A stretch of DNA of 18,601 bases, taken from NCBI GenBank assembly GCA_937915865.1, contig CALGIG010000085.1:1-18601 (forward strand), given 5' to 3'. The notes beneath the pieces were generated by a model, which worked only from the letters and a program-made list of their open reading frames with translations, did not search any database and was not told the origin of the DNA. Each line of letters begins with the position of its first letter. The stretch's first letter is position 1. Made by a program: the position numbers and the translations under genes. Of the stretch, positions 1 to 9,400 are shown one piece after another. The stretch is from an uncultured Prolixibacteraceae bacterium. GTDB lineage: Bacteria > Bacteroidota > Bacteroidia > Bacteroidales > Prolixibacteraceae.

Positions 1-1
1 C

Positions 2-1987
2 AACGACATCATCGGCAGCTCGGGCGACGGGTACGGCGGTAACGGAGGAAGTGTGATCAGGTATGCCTTTTTCAGGAATCCGGCCATCCCCATAAAGTTT
101 GACGACGGCACCTATGTTGACCGGCCGGCGGAATATTACGGAGCACAGATTTTTGACTCCTACCTTGGCGACGGGTACAACCCGATCGGTATGGCCGATT
201 ATAACGACAACAACCGCAAGGACGACAGCTACCTTGGCAAGGCATTTCTTACGGCAGCCATCACCGACAAGCTAAAATTTACCACCAATCTGGGTATGGA
301 TTACCGGAATACCACCAGCCGCCGGTTTAATCCCACCTGGGGAACACTGAACCGCATCAACGCAAAGAACAGTCTGAGTGTCGGTCATGAGCGTATGGCC
401 AACTGGACGGTGAACAATCTTTTGAACTACGAAACTACGTTTGGTGAAAAGCATAACTTTTCGGCAATGGCCGGTTTTGAGGCCATCCGGAATCATGGCC
501 GGGGACTCTACTCAAGCGATATGGATTTTCCCGTACAGCAGGAAGAACTGATATTTATCGGCAACGGACTGGGTGAGAAGATACCCTCACAGAGTGAATA
601 CAGTTCTACTCTGACTTCATTTTTCGGTCGTGTCAATTACGAATACAACGGCCGGTACTACTTCTCGGGGACAATCAGGAGGGATGGATCCTCGAGATTT
701 ACCGGCGACAACAAATGGGGAACGTTTTTCTCGGCTTCCGCCGGATGGATTCTTAAGGAAGAAGATTTCCTGAAGGATGTTGACTGGCTGCAGAACCTCA
801 AACTAAGGGCAGGCTACGGAGCCATCGGAAACCAGGATGTAGGACTGTATGCATACAGCGACCGTATTTCGCCCTATTTCAACTATCCTTTTGGCGGTGT
901 TACAGGCTCAGGCTATGCACAAACGGCCCTTGGCAACGAGAAACTGAAATGGGAAACCAGTTATCAGTACAATGCAGGTATTGATGCTGAATTATGGAAG
1001 GGTGCCCTGGCATTCTCCATCGACTATTTCTATAAAGTCACCGGCGATATGCTGGTGAAGGCTCCCAATCCTCCTTCAACCGGGAATGCCGATGCTGCCT
1101 GGATCAACAGCGGCTCGGTACTGAATACGGGGGTGGAGCTGGAAGCCATCTACCGTAAAAACATGAAGGATTGGGGTTATTCGGTTGGAGGAAACGTTGC
1201 ATTCCTTCACAACGAAGTGCTTGAACTGGATGCTCCGCTGTTTGGCGGAAGGGTGGAATCGGGAATCAATGCCACCCGTACCGAGGTGGGACAGCCCATA
1301 GGTGCATTCTACCTGCTCGAAATGGAAGGCATCTTCCAGAATGAAACGGAAGTGCTGCTGTCTGCCCTTCCGGAGGGCGGAATCATCCGTCCGGGTGACG
1401 TTAAATTCAAAGATCAGAACGGTGACGGGGTGATTGACAACAACGACCGGGTATTTATGGGCAGCGCCATACCGAAGTTCACCACGGGCATCAACCTGAA
1501 CGCTTATTACAAGGCATTTGATGTAAACCTCTTCTTCCAGGGTGCCTTCGGACATAAGATTTACATGCAGGTAAACCAGGATATTGAAGGATTTTACCGC
1601 GGATTTACCGTAACGCAGCGTTATTTCGACGAGCGCTGGACGGGGGAGGGAACATCCAACACCCAGCCCAGGCCGGCATGGACTGCCAAATCGAACAACG
1701 CCAGGCCTTCCAGCCGCTTCCTCGAAGACGGATCTTACATGCGGCTTAAGAATCTTCAGGTAGGGTATACCTTCAGCAATAACCTGCTGGAAAGGTTGAA
1801 AATGGAGAAAGCCAGGGTTTACCTGTCGGGTACCAACCTGCTCACCTTTACGGCTTATCCGGGACTTGATCCGGAAATGACCGTCAGCGACAATTCAAAG
1901 GAGGAAGGCGACAGGGCTAATGGCATCGACTGGGGTACCTATCCTTCGGCAATGACAATCATGCTGGGAATTGATATAACCTTTTAA
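2..1987 (+). CDS. SusC-family TonB-dependent outer-membrane transporter, 5'-truncated by window edge
   Basis: The reading frame is open from base 2, so the gene begins outside the window. About 661 C-terminal residues are visible; SusC proteins are usually around 1000, so the signal peptide, carboxypeptidase-like domain and plug are missing. Family motifs seen in the barrel include SFFGRVNYEYNGRYYFSGTI with RRDGSSRF (around nt 620-700), LKLRAGYGAIGNQDVG (nt 800-845), a PGDVKFKDQNGDGVIDNNDR loop (nt 1390-1450) and DGSYMRLKNLQVGYTFSN (nt 1730-1785). The protein ends in GIDITF, a beta-signal with terminal Phe. SusC forms a 22-strand barrel that imports oligosaccharides using TonB energy, with SusD as a lid. 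The susD gene starts 12 nt downstream, so the two are surely co-transcribed. Substrate cannot be read from SusC itself; the neighbouring GH13 suggests an alpha-glucan. Confidence 0.95.
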   Translation, partial: NDIIGSSGDGYGGNGGSVIRYAFFRNPAIPIKFDDGTYVDRPAEYYGAQIFDSYLGDGYNPIGMADYNDNNRKDDSYLGKAFLTAAITDKLKFTTNLGMDYRNTTSRRFNPTWGTLNRINAKNSLSVGHERMANWTVNNLLNYETTFGEKHNFSAMAGFEAIRNHGRGLYSSDMDFPVQQEELIFIGNGLGEKIPSQSEYSSTLTSFFGRVNYEYNGRYYFSGTIRRDGSSRFTGDNKWGTFFSASAGWILKEEDFLKDVDWLQNLKLRAGYGAIGNQDVGLYAYSDRISPYFNYPFGGVTGSGYAQTALGNEKLKWETSYQYNAGIDAELWKGALAFSIDYFYKVTGDMLVKAPNPPSTGNADAAWINSGSVLNTGVELEAIYRKNMKDWGYSVGGNVAFLHNEVLELDAPLFGGRVESGINATRTEVGQPIGAFYLLEMEGIFQNETEVLLSALPEGGIIRPGDVKFKDQNGDGVIDNNDRVFMGSAIPKFTTGINLNAYYKAFDVNLFFQGAFGHKIYMQVNQDIEGFYRGFTVTQRYFDERWTGEGTSNTQPRPAWTAKSNNARPSSRFLEDGSYMRLKNLQVGYTFSNNLLERLKMEKARVYLSGTNLLTFTAYPGLDPEMTVSDNSKEEGDRANGIDWGTYPSAMTIMLGIDITF

Positions 1988-1999
1988 TCCGTAAAGGCC

Positions 2000-3520
2000 A
2001 TGACAAGAAGAAATTACAATATAAAGACCGATAACGGCAACACGAGCAGCAAAGCATATCGTTATGTTCGGATGGCAGCAGCGTTACTGATGCTGCTTCC
2101 GGTGGCAGCCTGTACCGATTTCCTTACGGAAGACCTGAAAGGCGATTTTGCTTCGGATACCTTTTACCAGAACGACAAGCAGGCCGTACAAGCCATTAAC
2201 GGTGTATACAATGCCATTGCATTCAACAGTTTCAACAATGCAGTCTGGGTTTTTGGCGATGTGGCTTCCGATGATGCGGTAAAAGGCGGAAATCCGGGCG
2301 ACCAGGCAGAAATCACCTACATCGACGAGTTTTATGCCGATGCCAACAACGGAATCATCAACAATTACTGGATGTTTGCCTATGAGGCTATTGCCCGTGC
2401 CAATAACGTGATTGCCAATGTTCCCGGCGTGCAAATGGATGAAGCCCTAAAAAACCGGATCATCGGGGAGGCCAAATTCATCAGGGCATATACGTATTTC
2501 AATCTGGTTAACGTTTTCGGAAAGGTACCCCTGAAGCTTTTGCCTCAGCTTACGCAGGCAACCATTCATGTTCCCCTGAGTGAGGTTCCTGCCATTTATC
2601 AGCAGATAGAAAAAGACCTGAACGAAGCCGCCGCAGTACTGCCGGATTCGTATAGTACGGCAGATGCCGGGCGCATTACCCGCGGAGCAGCACTTGGCAT
2701 GCTTGGAAAGGTCAGCCTGTACCAGAACAAGTGGCAGGAAGCCGTAAACTACTTCCACCAGCTTGAAAACATTGGAGTTTACGGGTTGCTTGACAATTAT
2801 GCCGATAATTTTAAAGTGGCGTTTAAAAACAGCAAAGAAGCCGTTTTTGAAATTCAGCATCTCACGGGTCAGAATCCCTTTACGGGAAATGCTCTGAACC
2901 AGTGGTTTGCCCCTGCCGCTGAAGGAGGTTATTATTTCAATGCCCCTACCCAGAGTCTGGTGAATGCATTTGAGGTTAGCGGCACCGGAGAAGCCGATCC
3001 CCGCCTCGATGCCAGTATTGGACGCGACGGACAGCCCTGGCTGAATGGAGAGACCTTCAGCGCTTCGTGGTCGCCGACGGGCTTTCTGACCAAAAAGCAC
3101 CAGCAGCCCTTGTCGGAGGTTCCCTCCTCGCTGAAGGGCGACGGGGATCTGAACTACACCTACCTGCGCTATGCCGATGTGTTGCTGATGAAAGCCGAGG
3201 CATTCAACGAACTGAATAATGCCGACTCGGCAAGGGCAAACCTTAACAAGGTAAGGCAGCGCGCCCGGAACAGCTTCGAAGGAAACGCACCGGCCGATTT
3301 GCTGGCGGATGTCACCACTTCGAGCAAGGATCAGCTGCGTACAGCCATTCAGAAGGAACGAAGAACCGAACTGGCACAGGAGTTCCACCGCTATTTCGAT
3401 CTGATGCGCTGGGGCAGGGCCGTTGCTGAGGCAGCGCTGGGTACCGATTTCAACTTTGAAGCAAAAAGGTATCAGCCGATACCGCAAGCCGAAACCGATG
3501 CCAATCAGGCCATCCCGTAA
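2000..3520 (+). CDS. SusD/RagB-family glycan-binding outer-membrane lipoprotein
   Basis: 506 residues, the usual SusD length. The N-terminus has a basic stretch (RYVR, 21-24), a hydrophobic core and a lipobox VAAC with Cys38, so it is a lipoprotein. SusD hallmarks: the N-terminal segment TDFLTEDLKGDF, FYQNDKQAVQAINGVYNAI (about 56-74), the TPR-like helical region with GEAKFIRAYTYFNLVNVFG (about 156-174), and the C-terminal block YTYLRYADVLLMKAEAFNEL, QRARN, then IQKERRTELAQEFHRYFDLM (about 386-468). SusD caps the SusC barrel and delivers glycan. The ATG at 2000 gives a long n-region; the ATG at 2072 (residue 25) also lies ahead of the lipobox and is possible. Spacing to susC is 12 nt. The gene ends close to the usual SusD C-terminus with no sign of truncation. 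Confidence 0.96.
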   Translation: MTRRNYNIKTDNGNTSSKAYRYVRMAAALLMLLPVAACTDFLTEDLKGDFASDTFYQNDKQAVQAINGVYNAIAFNSFNNAVWVFGDVASDDAVKGGNPGDQAEITYIDEFYADANNGIINNYWMFAYEAIARANNVIANVPGVQMDEALKNRIIGEAKFIRAYTYFNLVNVFGKVPLKLLPQLTQATIHVPLSEVPAIYQQIEKDLNEAAAVLPDSYSTADAGRITRGAALGMLGKVSLYQNKWQEAVNYFHQLENIGVYGLLDNYADNFKVAFKNSKEAVFEIQHLTGQNPFTGNALNQWFAPAAEGGYYFNAPTQSLVNAFEVSGTGEADPRLDASIGRDGQPWLNGETFSASWSPTGFLTKKHQQPLSEVPSSLKGDGDLNYTYLRYADVLLMKAEAFNELNNADSARANLNKVRQRARNSFEGNAPADLLADVTTSSKDQLRTAIQKERRTELAQEFHRYFDLMRWGRAVAEAALGTDFNFEAKRYQPIPQAETDANQAIP

Positions 3521-3610
3521 GGGTAATCCCCGGAAAGGCATACACGACTTTTTAATCTTGAATTTCAATTAATTAATCAACCTAATCAATAACCCTAAAA
3601 CCAAAGTAAA

Positions 3611-4669
3611 ATGAAAAACCTGATGAAACTGCACACCCTGCTGCTTATGCTCTTCGTAAGTACTGCCCTGATCCTCGGATCGTGCAAGGACGACGACGAT
3701 GACATCGTAGAAGGCGACAAAACAGAACTGAATGCGCTGATTGCTCAGGCTGAAGCCATTGCCGCTGCAGCCACAACAGCCGATTATCCGCAGTCAGCCA
3801 TTGACGCGTTTAAAGCAACGCTTCAGACAATAAAAGATGCAGCTGCCACTAAACTCACTCAGACTGAAATCAATAACCTGGTTGTGAATCTGACTAATGC
3901 AATGGGAACCTTCAATTCACAGGCGTACGGGTATATTGATGAGTCGTTGTACCTGAATGCCGGCTGGAATTTTGATGAAGGAACCGGAACTACTGCAACC
4001 GCTTATTCCACTACCCAGCACGTTGCCACCTTCTTCCGCGGCAATACCGTAATCCTTGGCAACGATGCCATGATGCCCAGCTGGACCGACGGTGTGAAAG
4101 GCAAAGCCGTTTATTTCAATAAAGGCGCTCACCTTGAAGTTCCCTTCACCAACTCATTCCTGCCTGCAAACCTCACCATTTCGGTTTGGGTAAAACCCGA
4201 CGAACTGTATGAACACAACTACATTGTTTCGCAGAACTACTGGAATGGCTATAAACTGCAGACCCAGGGAGGCGGAAAGCCTTTCTTCACCTACAAGAAA
4301 ATCGACGGAGGCATCATCGATGCCGACAACGAAACCGACAATTCCGTGAAAGTTGGACAGTGGAACCACCTTGTGGTTTCGGTAAATGCAACTACCAAAG
4401 AACTCAGGTTCTACGTTGACGGAACCCTCACCAAGACCTGGACAGAGACCGACAAAAACATCGGGCCCCTGCTTCAGACCCTTGAAAATGTCCAGCCATT
4501 CATCATTGGTGGTGTTGCCACCGATGCCGAACTTGCTGCAAACTTCATGGAGTGGACTACCGCCGATAATCTCGGTTACTTCAAAGGTGCGATCGATGAA
4601 CTGAAAATATACAACATCGCACTCACCGACGGACAGGTATCCAAACTCTATAACGACGAAAAACCGTAA
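3611..4669 (+). CDS. Surface lipoprotein with FIVAR-like helical domain and LamG (concanavalin A-like) domain, SusE/F position
   Basis: 352 residues. The signal peptide ends in lipobox ILGSC (Cys25), followed directly by KDDDDD, which fits the Bacteroidota lipoprotein export signal that sends lipoproteins to the outer face of the outer membrane. Residues about 38-100 are Ala/Thr-rich helices (LNALIAQAEAIAAAA, TEINNLVVNLTNAMGTF) resembling a FIVAR three-helix spacer. Residues about 130-350 look like a LamG/concanavalin A sandwich: ISVWVKPDE, YWNGYKLQTQGGG, WNHLVVSVN, LRFYVDGTL and the closing strand GAIDELKIYNIALTDGQV. No catalytic motif is seen, so glycan binding is inferred. It lies 90 nt after susD, and a strong terminator follows its stop, so it is probably the last gene of the susCD transcript. 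A weak -7-like TAATCTTG at 3553 could give it extra transcription. Confidence 0.88.
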   Translation: MKNLMKLHTLLLMLFVSTALILGSCKDDDDDIVEGDKTELNALIAQAEAIAAAATTADYPQSAIDAFKATLQTIKDAAATKLTQTEINNLVVNLTNAMGTFNSQAYGYIDESLYLNAGWNFDEGTGTTATAYSTTQHVATFFRGNTVILGNDAMMPSWTDGVKGKAVYFNKGAHLEVPFTNSFLPANLTISVWVKPDELYEHNYIVSQNYWNGYKLQTQGGGKPFFTYKKIDGGIIDADNETDNSVKVGQWNHLVVSVNATTKELRFYVDGTLTKTWTETDKNIGPLLQTLENVQPFIIGGVATDAELAANFMEWTTADNLGYFKGAIDELKIYNIALTDGQVSKLYNDEKP

Positions 4670-4705
4670 TTGGTTGGTTGGTTAATATAGTGTGTTTGAA
4701 GGATT

Positions 4706-4755
4706 GGCCCAACCGAACCGGTATGCCGGAGGCAGGTTGGGCCTTCCTTTTTTTC
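4706..4755 (+). terminator. Intrinsic terminator after the susC-susD-LamG transcript
   Basis: A perfect 9-bp inverted repeat, GGCCCAACC (4706-4714) and GGTTGGGCC (4735-4743), is followed by a T-rich run (4744-4754). A smaller CCGG-TATG-CCGG hairpin sits in the loop. The structure starts 36 nt after the LamG stop and ends about 16 nt before the GH13 start. It implies that the lipoprotein gene ends one transcript, and that GH13 is expressed by read-through or from its own start. Confidence 0.8.
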
Positions 4756-4770
4756 AAGGATGATTTTACG

Positions 4771-6381
4771 ATGAAAAAGTCAATACTCATTTTCCTGATG
4801 ATGCAGTTGCCCGCACTTGCCGTTCTTTCGCAGGATACGGAACAGTGGTGGAAAGAAACGGTATTTTACCAGATTTACATGCCCTCGTTTCAGGACAGCA
4901 ACGGGGACGGCATCAGCGATTTTGCCGGCATGACTTCCCGTCTCGGTTACATTCAGGATCTGGGTATCAAAGGCATATGGCTTACGCCTTTTCTGGAATC
5001 CCCGAAAGTGGACAACGGATACGATGTAGCCGATTATTACCGCACCGATCCTTCGTACGGCGACCTGAACGACTTTAAAACCTTTTTGGATGAAGCTCAC
5101 CGCCGGGGCATCCGGGTAATCATGGATATGGTTGTAAACCATACTTCCACCGACTGCCGTTGGTTTCAGGAGTCCCGCAAATCGCGCGATAACCCTTACC
5201 GGGATTATTATATCTGGAGGGATGAACCCAACAACTGGGAATCCTTTTTCGGGGGAAAGGCATGGGAATACGACAGCGTTACCCTGCAGTACTATTACCA
5301 TAAGTTCGACGTGCGCATGGCCGACCTCAACTGGGGCAATCCGGCGGTTGCGGAAGAAATAAGCAGGGTGTTGCGCTTCTGGCTTGACCTTGGCGTTGAT
5401 GGCTTCCGTATGGATGTAATCAACTTTCTGACCACCGACGGAATTCTCAGCGATAATCCTATGAAGGATGGCAGTCAGCAGCACATTTACGACATTGATC
5501 AGCCCGGTATTAAAGTTGCCATGGCACGCATACGGTCGGTAGTGGATGAATATCCCGGCCGGTTTCTCGTAGGCGAGGTGGGGAGCGATAAACCGGAGAT
5601 TCTTAAGGAGTACCAGTCGCCCGAAGCGATGGATGTGGTATTCAACTTTAACTTCGGCAGCATTCCCGGATTTTCTCCCGGGCGTCTTTACCGCGAATTA
5701 CGGTCGATGAACAGGCAGATGCCCGGCTATCCTACGCTTTTTTTCGGCAGTCACGATAACCCCCGCCCGATGAGCCGGCTGGCCGGTGGCAGCATTCACA
5801 GGGCAAAAGCGCTTGCTGCTTTGATATTAAGTGCAAAAGGCGTCCCGTTTGTTTATTTTGGGGATGAGCTGGGAATGGAAAACATAATCGCGAAAAGTCC
5901 TGAAGAAATAGTTGATGTTCAGGGGAGAACGCATTATCGCCTGGCGCTGGAAGCCGGAAAGAGCGCGGAAGAAGCCCTGGAAGAGGGCAACCGGCACAAC
6001 AGGGACAAATCGCGCAGTCCGATGCAGTGGGATAATAGCCTGAACGCAGGATTTACCACCGGCAAACCCTGGATTGGCGTTCATGAAAACCATCGTGAAG
6101 TGAACGTTGAAGCTTTGAAAAAGGACGGAAATTCCATTCTGAATGCCCACAAAGGGCTGATCCATCTTCGCAACAGAGAAAAAACACTTCAATACGGATC
6201 GATGGAGAGGCTTAAACTGAAAAAAAACCTGCTCACTTTTACCCGGCGTCTCGGAAACGACCGGATAGGTGTTGTGATTGCCCTGGATTTGGATGCAGCC
6301 GTAAAACTACCGCGGGGGGCTGAAATCCTTGCCGGAACCCCGGATCTCCGGACATCCGGATTTGTCATATACAGGTACTGA
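4771..6381 (+). CDS. Secreted GH13 alpha-glucosidase, oligo-1,6-glucosidase-like
   Basis: 536 residues from the ATG at 4771. This start begins a clear signal peptide (MKKSILIFLM..., likely cut after LSQ, residue 21); a longer frame from 4678 would run through the terminator hairpin. Family GH13: Ca-site loop QDSNGDGISD (41-50), region I DMVVNH (119-124), region II GFRMD with nucleophile Asp215, region III LVGEV with acid/base Glu269, region IV SHDN with Asp329. The tail SRSPMQWD plus NAGFTTGKPWIGV is typical of the oligo-1,6-glucosidase/alpha-glucosidase/trehalose synthase group. Val216 follows the nucleophile; in this group Val favours alpha-1,6 and Ala/Thr favours alpha-1,4 bonds. Region V reads MADLN, a variant of QPDLN/MPDLN. 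It probably hydrolyses isomalto-type oligosaccharides in the periplasm. The next gene starts 26 nt downstream. Exact specificity is inferred, and a trehalose synthase-like activity is less likely. Confidence 0.93.
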   Translation: MKKSILIFLMMQLPALAVLSQDTEQWWKETVFYQIYMPSFQDSNGDGISDFAGMTSRLGYIQDLGIKGIWLTPFLESPKVDNGYDVADYYRTDPSYGDLNDFKTFLDEAHRRGIRVIMDMVVNHTSTDCRWFQESRKSRDNPYRDYYIWRDEPNNWESFFGGKAWEYDSVTLQYYYHKFDVRMADLNWGNPAVAEEISRVLRFWLDLGVDGFRMDVINFLTTDGILSDNPMKDGSQQHIYDIDQPGIKVAMARIRSVVDEYPGRFLVGEVGSDKPEILKEYQSPEAMDVVFNFNFGSIPGFSPGRLYRELRSMNRQMPGYPTLFFGSHDNPRPMSRLAGGSIHRAKALAALILSAKGVPFVYFGDELGMENIIAKSPEEIVDVQGRTHYRLALEAGKSAEEALEEGNRHNRDKSRSPMQWDNSLNAGFTTGKPWIGVHENHREVNVEALKKDGNSILNAHKGLIHLRNREKTLQYGSMERLKLKKNLLTFTRRLGNDRIGVVIALDLDAAVKLPRGAEILAGTPDLRTSGFVIYRY

Positions 6382-6407
6382 AACCGGTACCTTCAAAACA
6401 TACCGAC

Positions 6408-9400
6408 ATGAAGAAACTGATTCTGAATATAGCATTGCTGTTGTTTGTCTCACCCCTTTGGGCGCAGAGCGGACAACTGAATATCCCGCGTATTGCGCAA
6501 ATGCCCGACCTGCCCTCGCCCTTGCAGATCAGGGACTGGCATGCCGTTACCGTGGCATACGACGGCTTCGTTTTCGATCTTGCCAAAACAGGGCAGTACC
6601 TGCCGCTGGGGCGTTTTGGCTCGCAGGGCCAGTTCAACTATCCCGATAACATACCTCTTTTCCTCGATACCTATGTGGGTGCATCCTCGCATCTGAACCA
6701 GGCCGAAGCCATCAACATCATGCCGGCCATCGTCGGGGCTTCGCTGGCGGGTGTAGATAAAAGCAATCAGAACGGCATAAACTGGGTGGCAAAGACAAAA
6801 GATTTTTTCAATTCCAAAAACGGGCAGAACGTTTATCTGAATAACTATTCCACCACCTCGGGCGGCGACTGGTGGTACGATATGATGCCCAATGTTTACT
6901 TTTATCAGCTTAAGTCGTTGTATCCCGATGCCGCTCCGGAATTCAGCGGTCAGTTTACCACCGTTGCCGACCGCTGGTTGTGGGCGGTTCATCAGCTTGG
7001 CGGCAGTACTACTCCCTGGGCGGTTCCATACATGAACTACAGGGCCTTTAACTTTGCGACAGGATTGCCACTTACCACCGGTGTGCCCGAACCGGAATCG
7101 GCCGGAAGCATTGCCTGGCTGCTTTACAACGCTTACACAGAAACGGGTGAGAGAAAATACATGGAAGGCGCCCAGCTTGCACTGGATTTTCTGGCAGATT
7201 GGGAGACCAATCCTTCCTACGAACTTCAGCTTCCCTACGGAACGTTGGCTGCAGCCCGCATGAATGCTGTGGAAGGCACGAATTATCCGCTGCAGAAATT
7301 CCTTAACTGGTGTTTCGACCGCGGCGCTTTGCGCGGATGGGGCTCTATTATCGGTAACTGGGGCGGTTACGATGTCTCGGGATTAATCGGTGAAGCCAAC
7401 GATGGCGGCAACGATTATGCATTTATCATGAACGGATTTCAGCAGGCCGCGGCACTCGCGCCTTTGCCCAAATACGATAAGCGTTACGCAAAAGCCATCG
7501 CCAAATGGATACTGAATGTTACCAATGCCAGCCGGCTGATGTATTGGAATGCCCTGCCTCAGGATAAACAGGATTCGTACGCATGGGCGTCGGCCAACGA
7601 TCCGGAAGCCTGTATTCCGTATGAATCGATGAAAGAAGTTTGGGGCGGCAAAACCCCCTTTGCCACCGGCGACGCCATCCGGGGCGGTTGGGCGGCAACC
7701 AATCTCTCGCTGTACAGCGGATCGAGCGTGGGATACCTGGCAGCCGTGGTCAAAACAACCAATGTGCCTGAAATTCTTCAAATTGATCTGAACAAGACCG
7801 ATTTTTACGGCCATAATAACCTGATTTCTTACCTGTACTTTAACCCAACGGTAAGCAGCAAACAGGTTCAGGTTAACCTGCCTTCGGGTACTTTCGGCAT
7901 GTATGAAGCCATAACCGAAATCGTTTCACAATCTTCATATAGCGGCTCGGTGCAATTGACCATTCCGGCAGGAGAAGTCAGGCTTGTGCGTTTTTATGAA
8001 TCAGGCCTGATGCCGGAAGACAGAAATGGAAAACTTTACGTTGGAGAAGATATTCTCGATTACCATTATCAGTATGATTATTCCGATTATCTGCGCGTAA
8101 AAGCACTTTCAACGGATCAGAATCCTGTGATTACCAATGCTGAATTCACCGCTTATTGCGAGCCGGGGAATACCGTACAGGGCCATCCGGTTCAGTTTGA
8201 GTGGTTTCTGGATGAGGTGCTGATTGCTGGTCAGCATCAGTCGCAGGCCTTGTTGACTGCACCTGCCGTGGAGGGGGTGGTTGTGCTTAAGTGCAGGATT
8301 ACAGCCAACGGACAAACCGCCGAAGATACCCTTCATATTCAGGTTGTTGACAGAATTCCGGCTCCTCCGGTGGTAAATGGCATTCAGGCTGCAACGCCTT
8401 ATACGGCCGTCGGGGAAATGAATTCATTTACCGCGCTCGTTGATCCGGCGCCCGGTGAAGTGCTGGAATACGAATGGAGCGTTTCGTCCGGCTCGCTGAA
8501 TCAGACGGACGCGAATCCCGTCAACTGGCTGGCACCGGGAACTCCGGGAGCCGGTACCATTTCGGTCACCGTGACCAATCAGGATCAGCTATCCACAACC
8601 ATTTCCGTGGGATTGCTGGTAAAAGACACCACCCTTGGTACGCAAACGCCGCTGATCTGGTATCCTTTTGATTCGGATAACAGGAACATGATATCCGACC
8701 GCTTTCATGCAAGCGTAAGCGGGGCGGTAAAAACGGAAGATCCGCGCGGAATGGCATCTGCAGCCTACCGGTTTACCGCAGGTTCAAACATTATTTATAC
8801 CGACAACCATGCCGACCTTAATTTTGAGGACGCTGTAAGCCTTAGCTGCTGGGTAAAACTGGAACAGTTTGGTTCGGAACGGTTTATCGTTTCACACGGC
8901 TCCTGGCAGCAGCGCTGGAAGTTGTCGGTTACCCCGGAAGGCTTTTTACGCTGGACGGTAAAAACCAGTACCGGAACATCGGATCTCGACGGATCGGCGC
9001 CCATTGAGCTGAACCGCTACTATCATGTTGCGGCGCTTTATACCGGCTATTCTCTTGAACTGTATGTGGATGGCGTTTTGGATGCTTTTAAGCCCTTTTC
9101 GGGCACGATTCAGTCCTCCACCAGGCCATTGACCATCGGACGCATGGATAACACAGAAACGCTTTATTCTCTTCGTGGAAGTGTGGATGAATTCAGGTTG
9201 TGGGACAAGGAAATTTCCATTCCTCAGATTGAAAAGCTGAAAACTCAGTGGGCAACACCGTTTGGATTTGAAGAGAATGACCCGGTGGCTCGAATTTATC
9301 CTAATCCTTCAAACGGGGATTTTGTAATTGAATTAACCGGAAATGAGAAGATATCCGGAATTACATTATTGGCTTTTGATGGAAGGGAAGTGTTTGTTTC

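Noticed and set aside
2447..3568. Long 373-codon open frame on the - strand
   Set aside because: It lies fully antisense to a clear susD gene, and its translation has no signal, domain or sensible composition.
4678..4770. N-terminal extension of the GH13 frame
   Set aside because: It would be coded by the terminator hairpin and would put 31 residues before a standard signal peptide.
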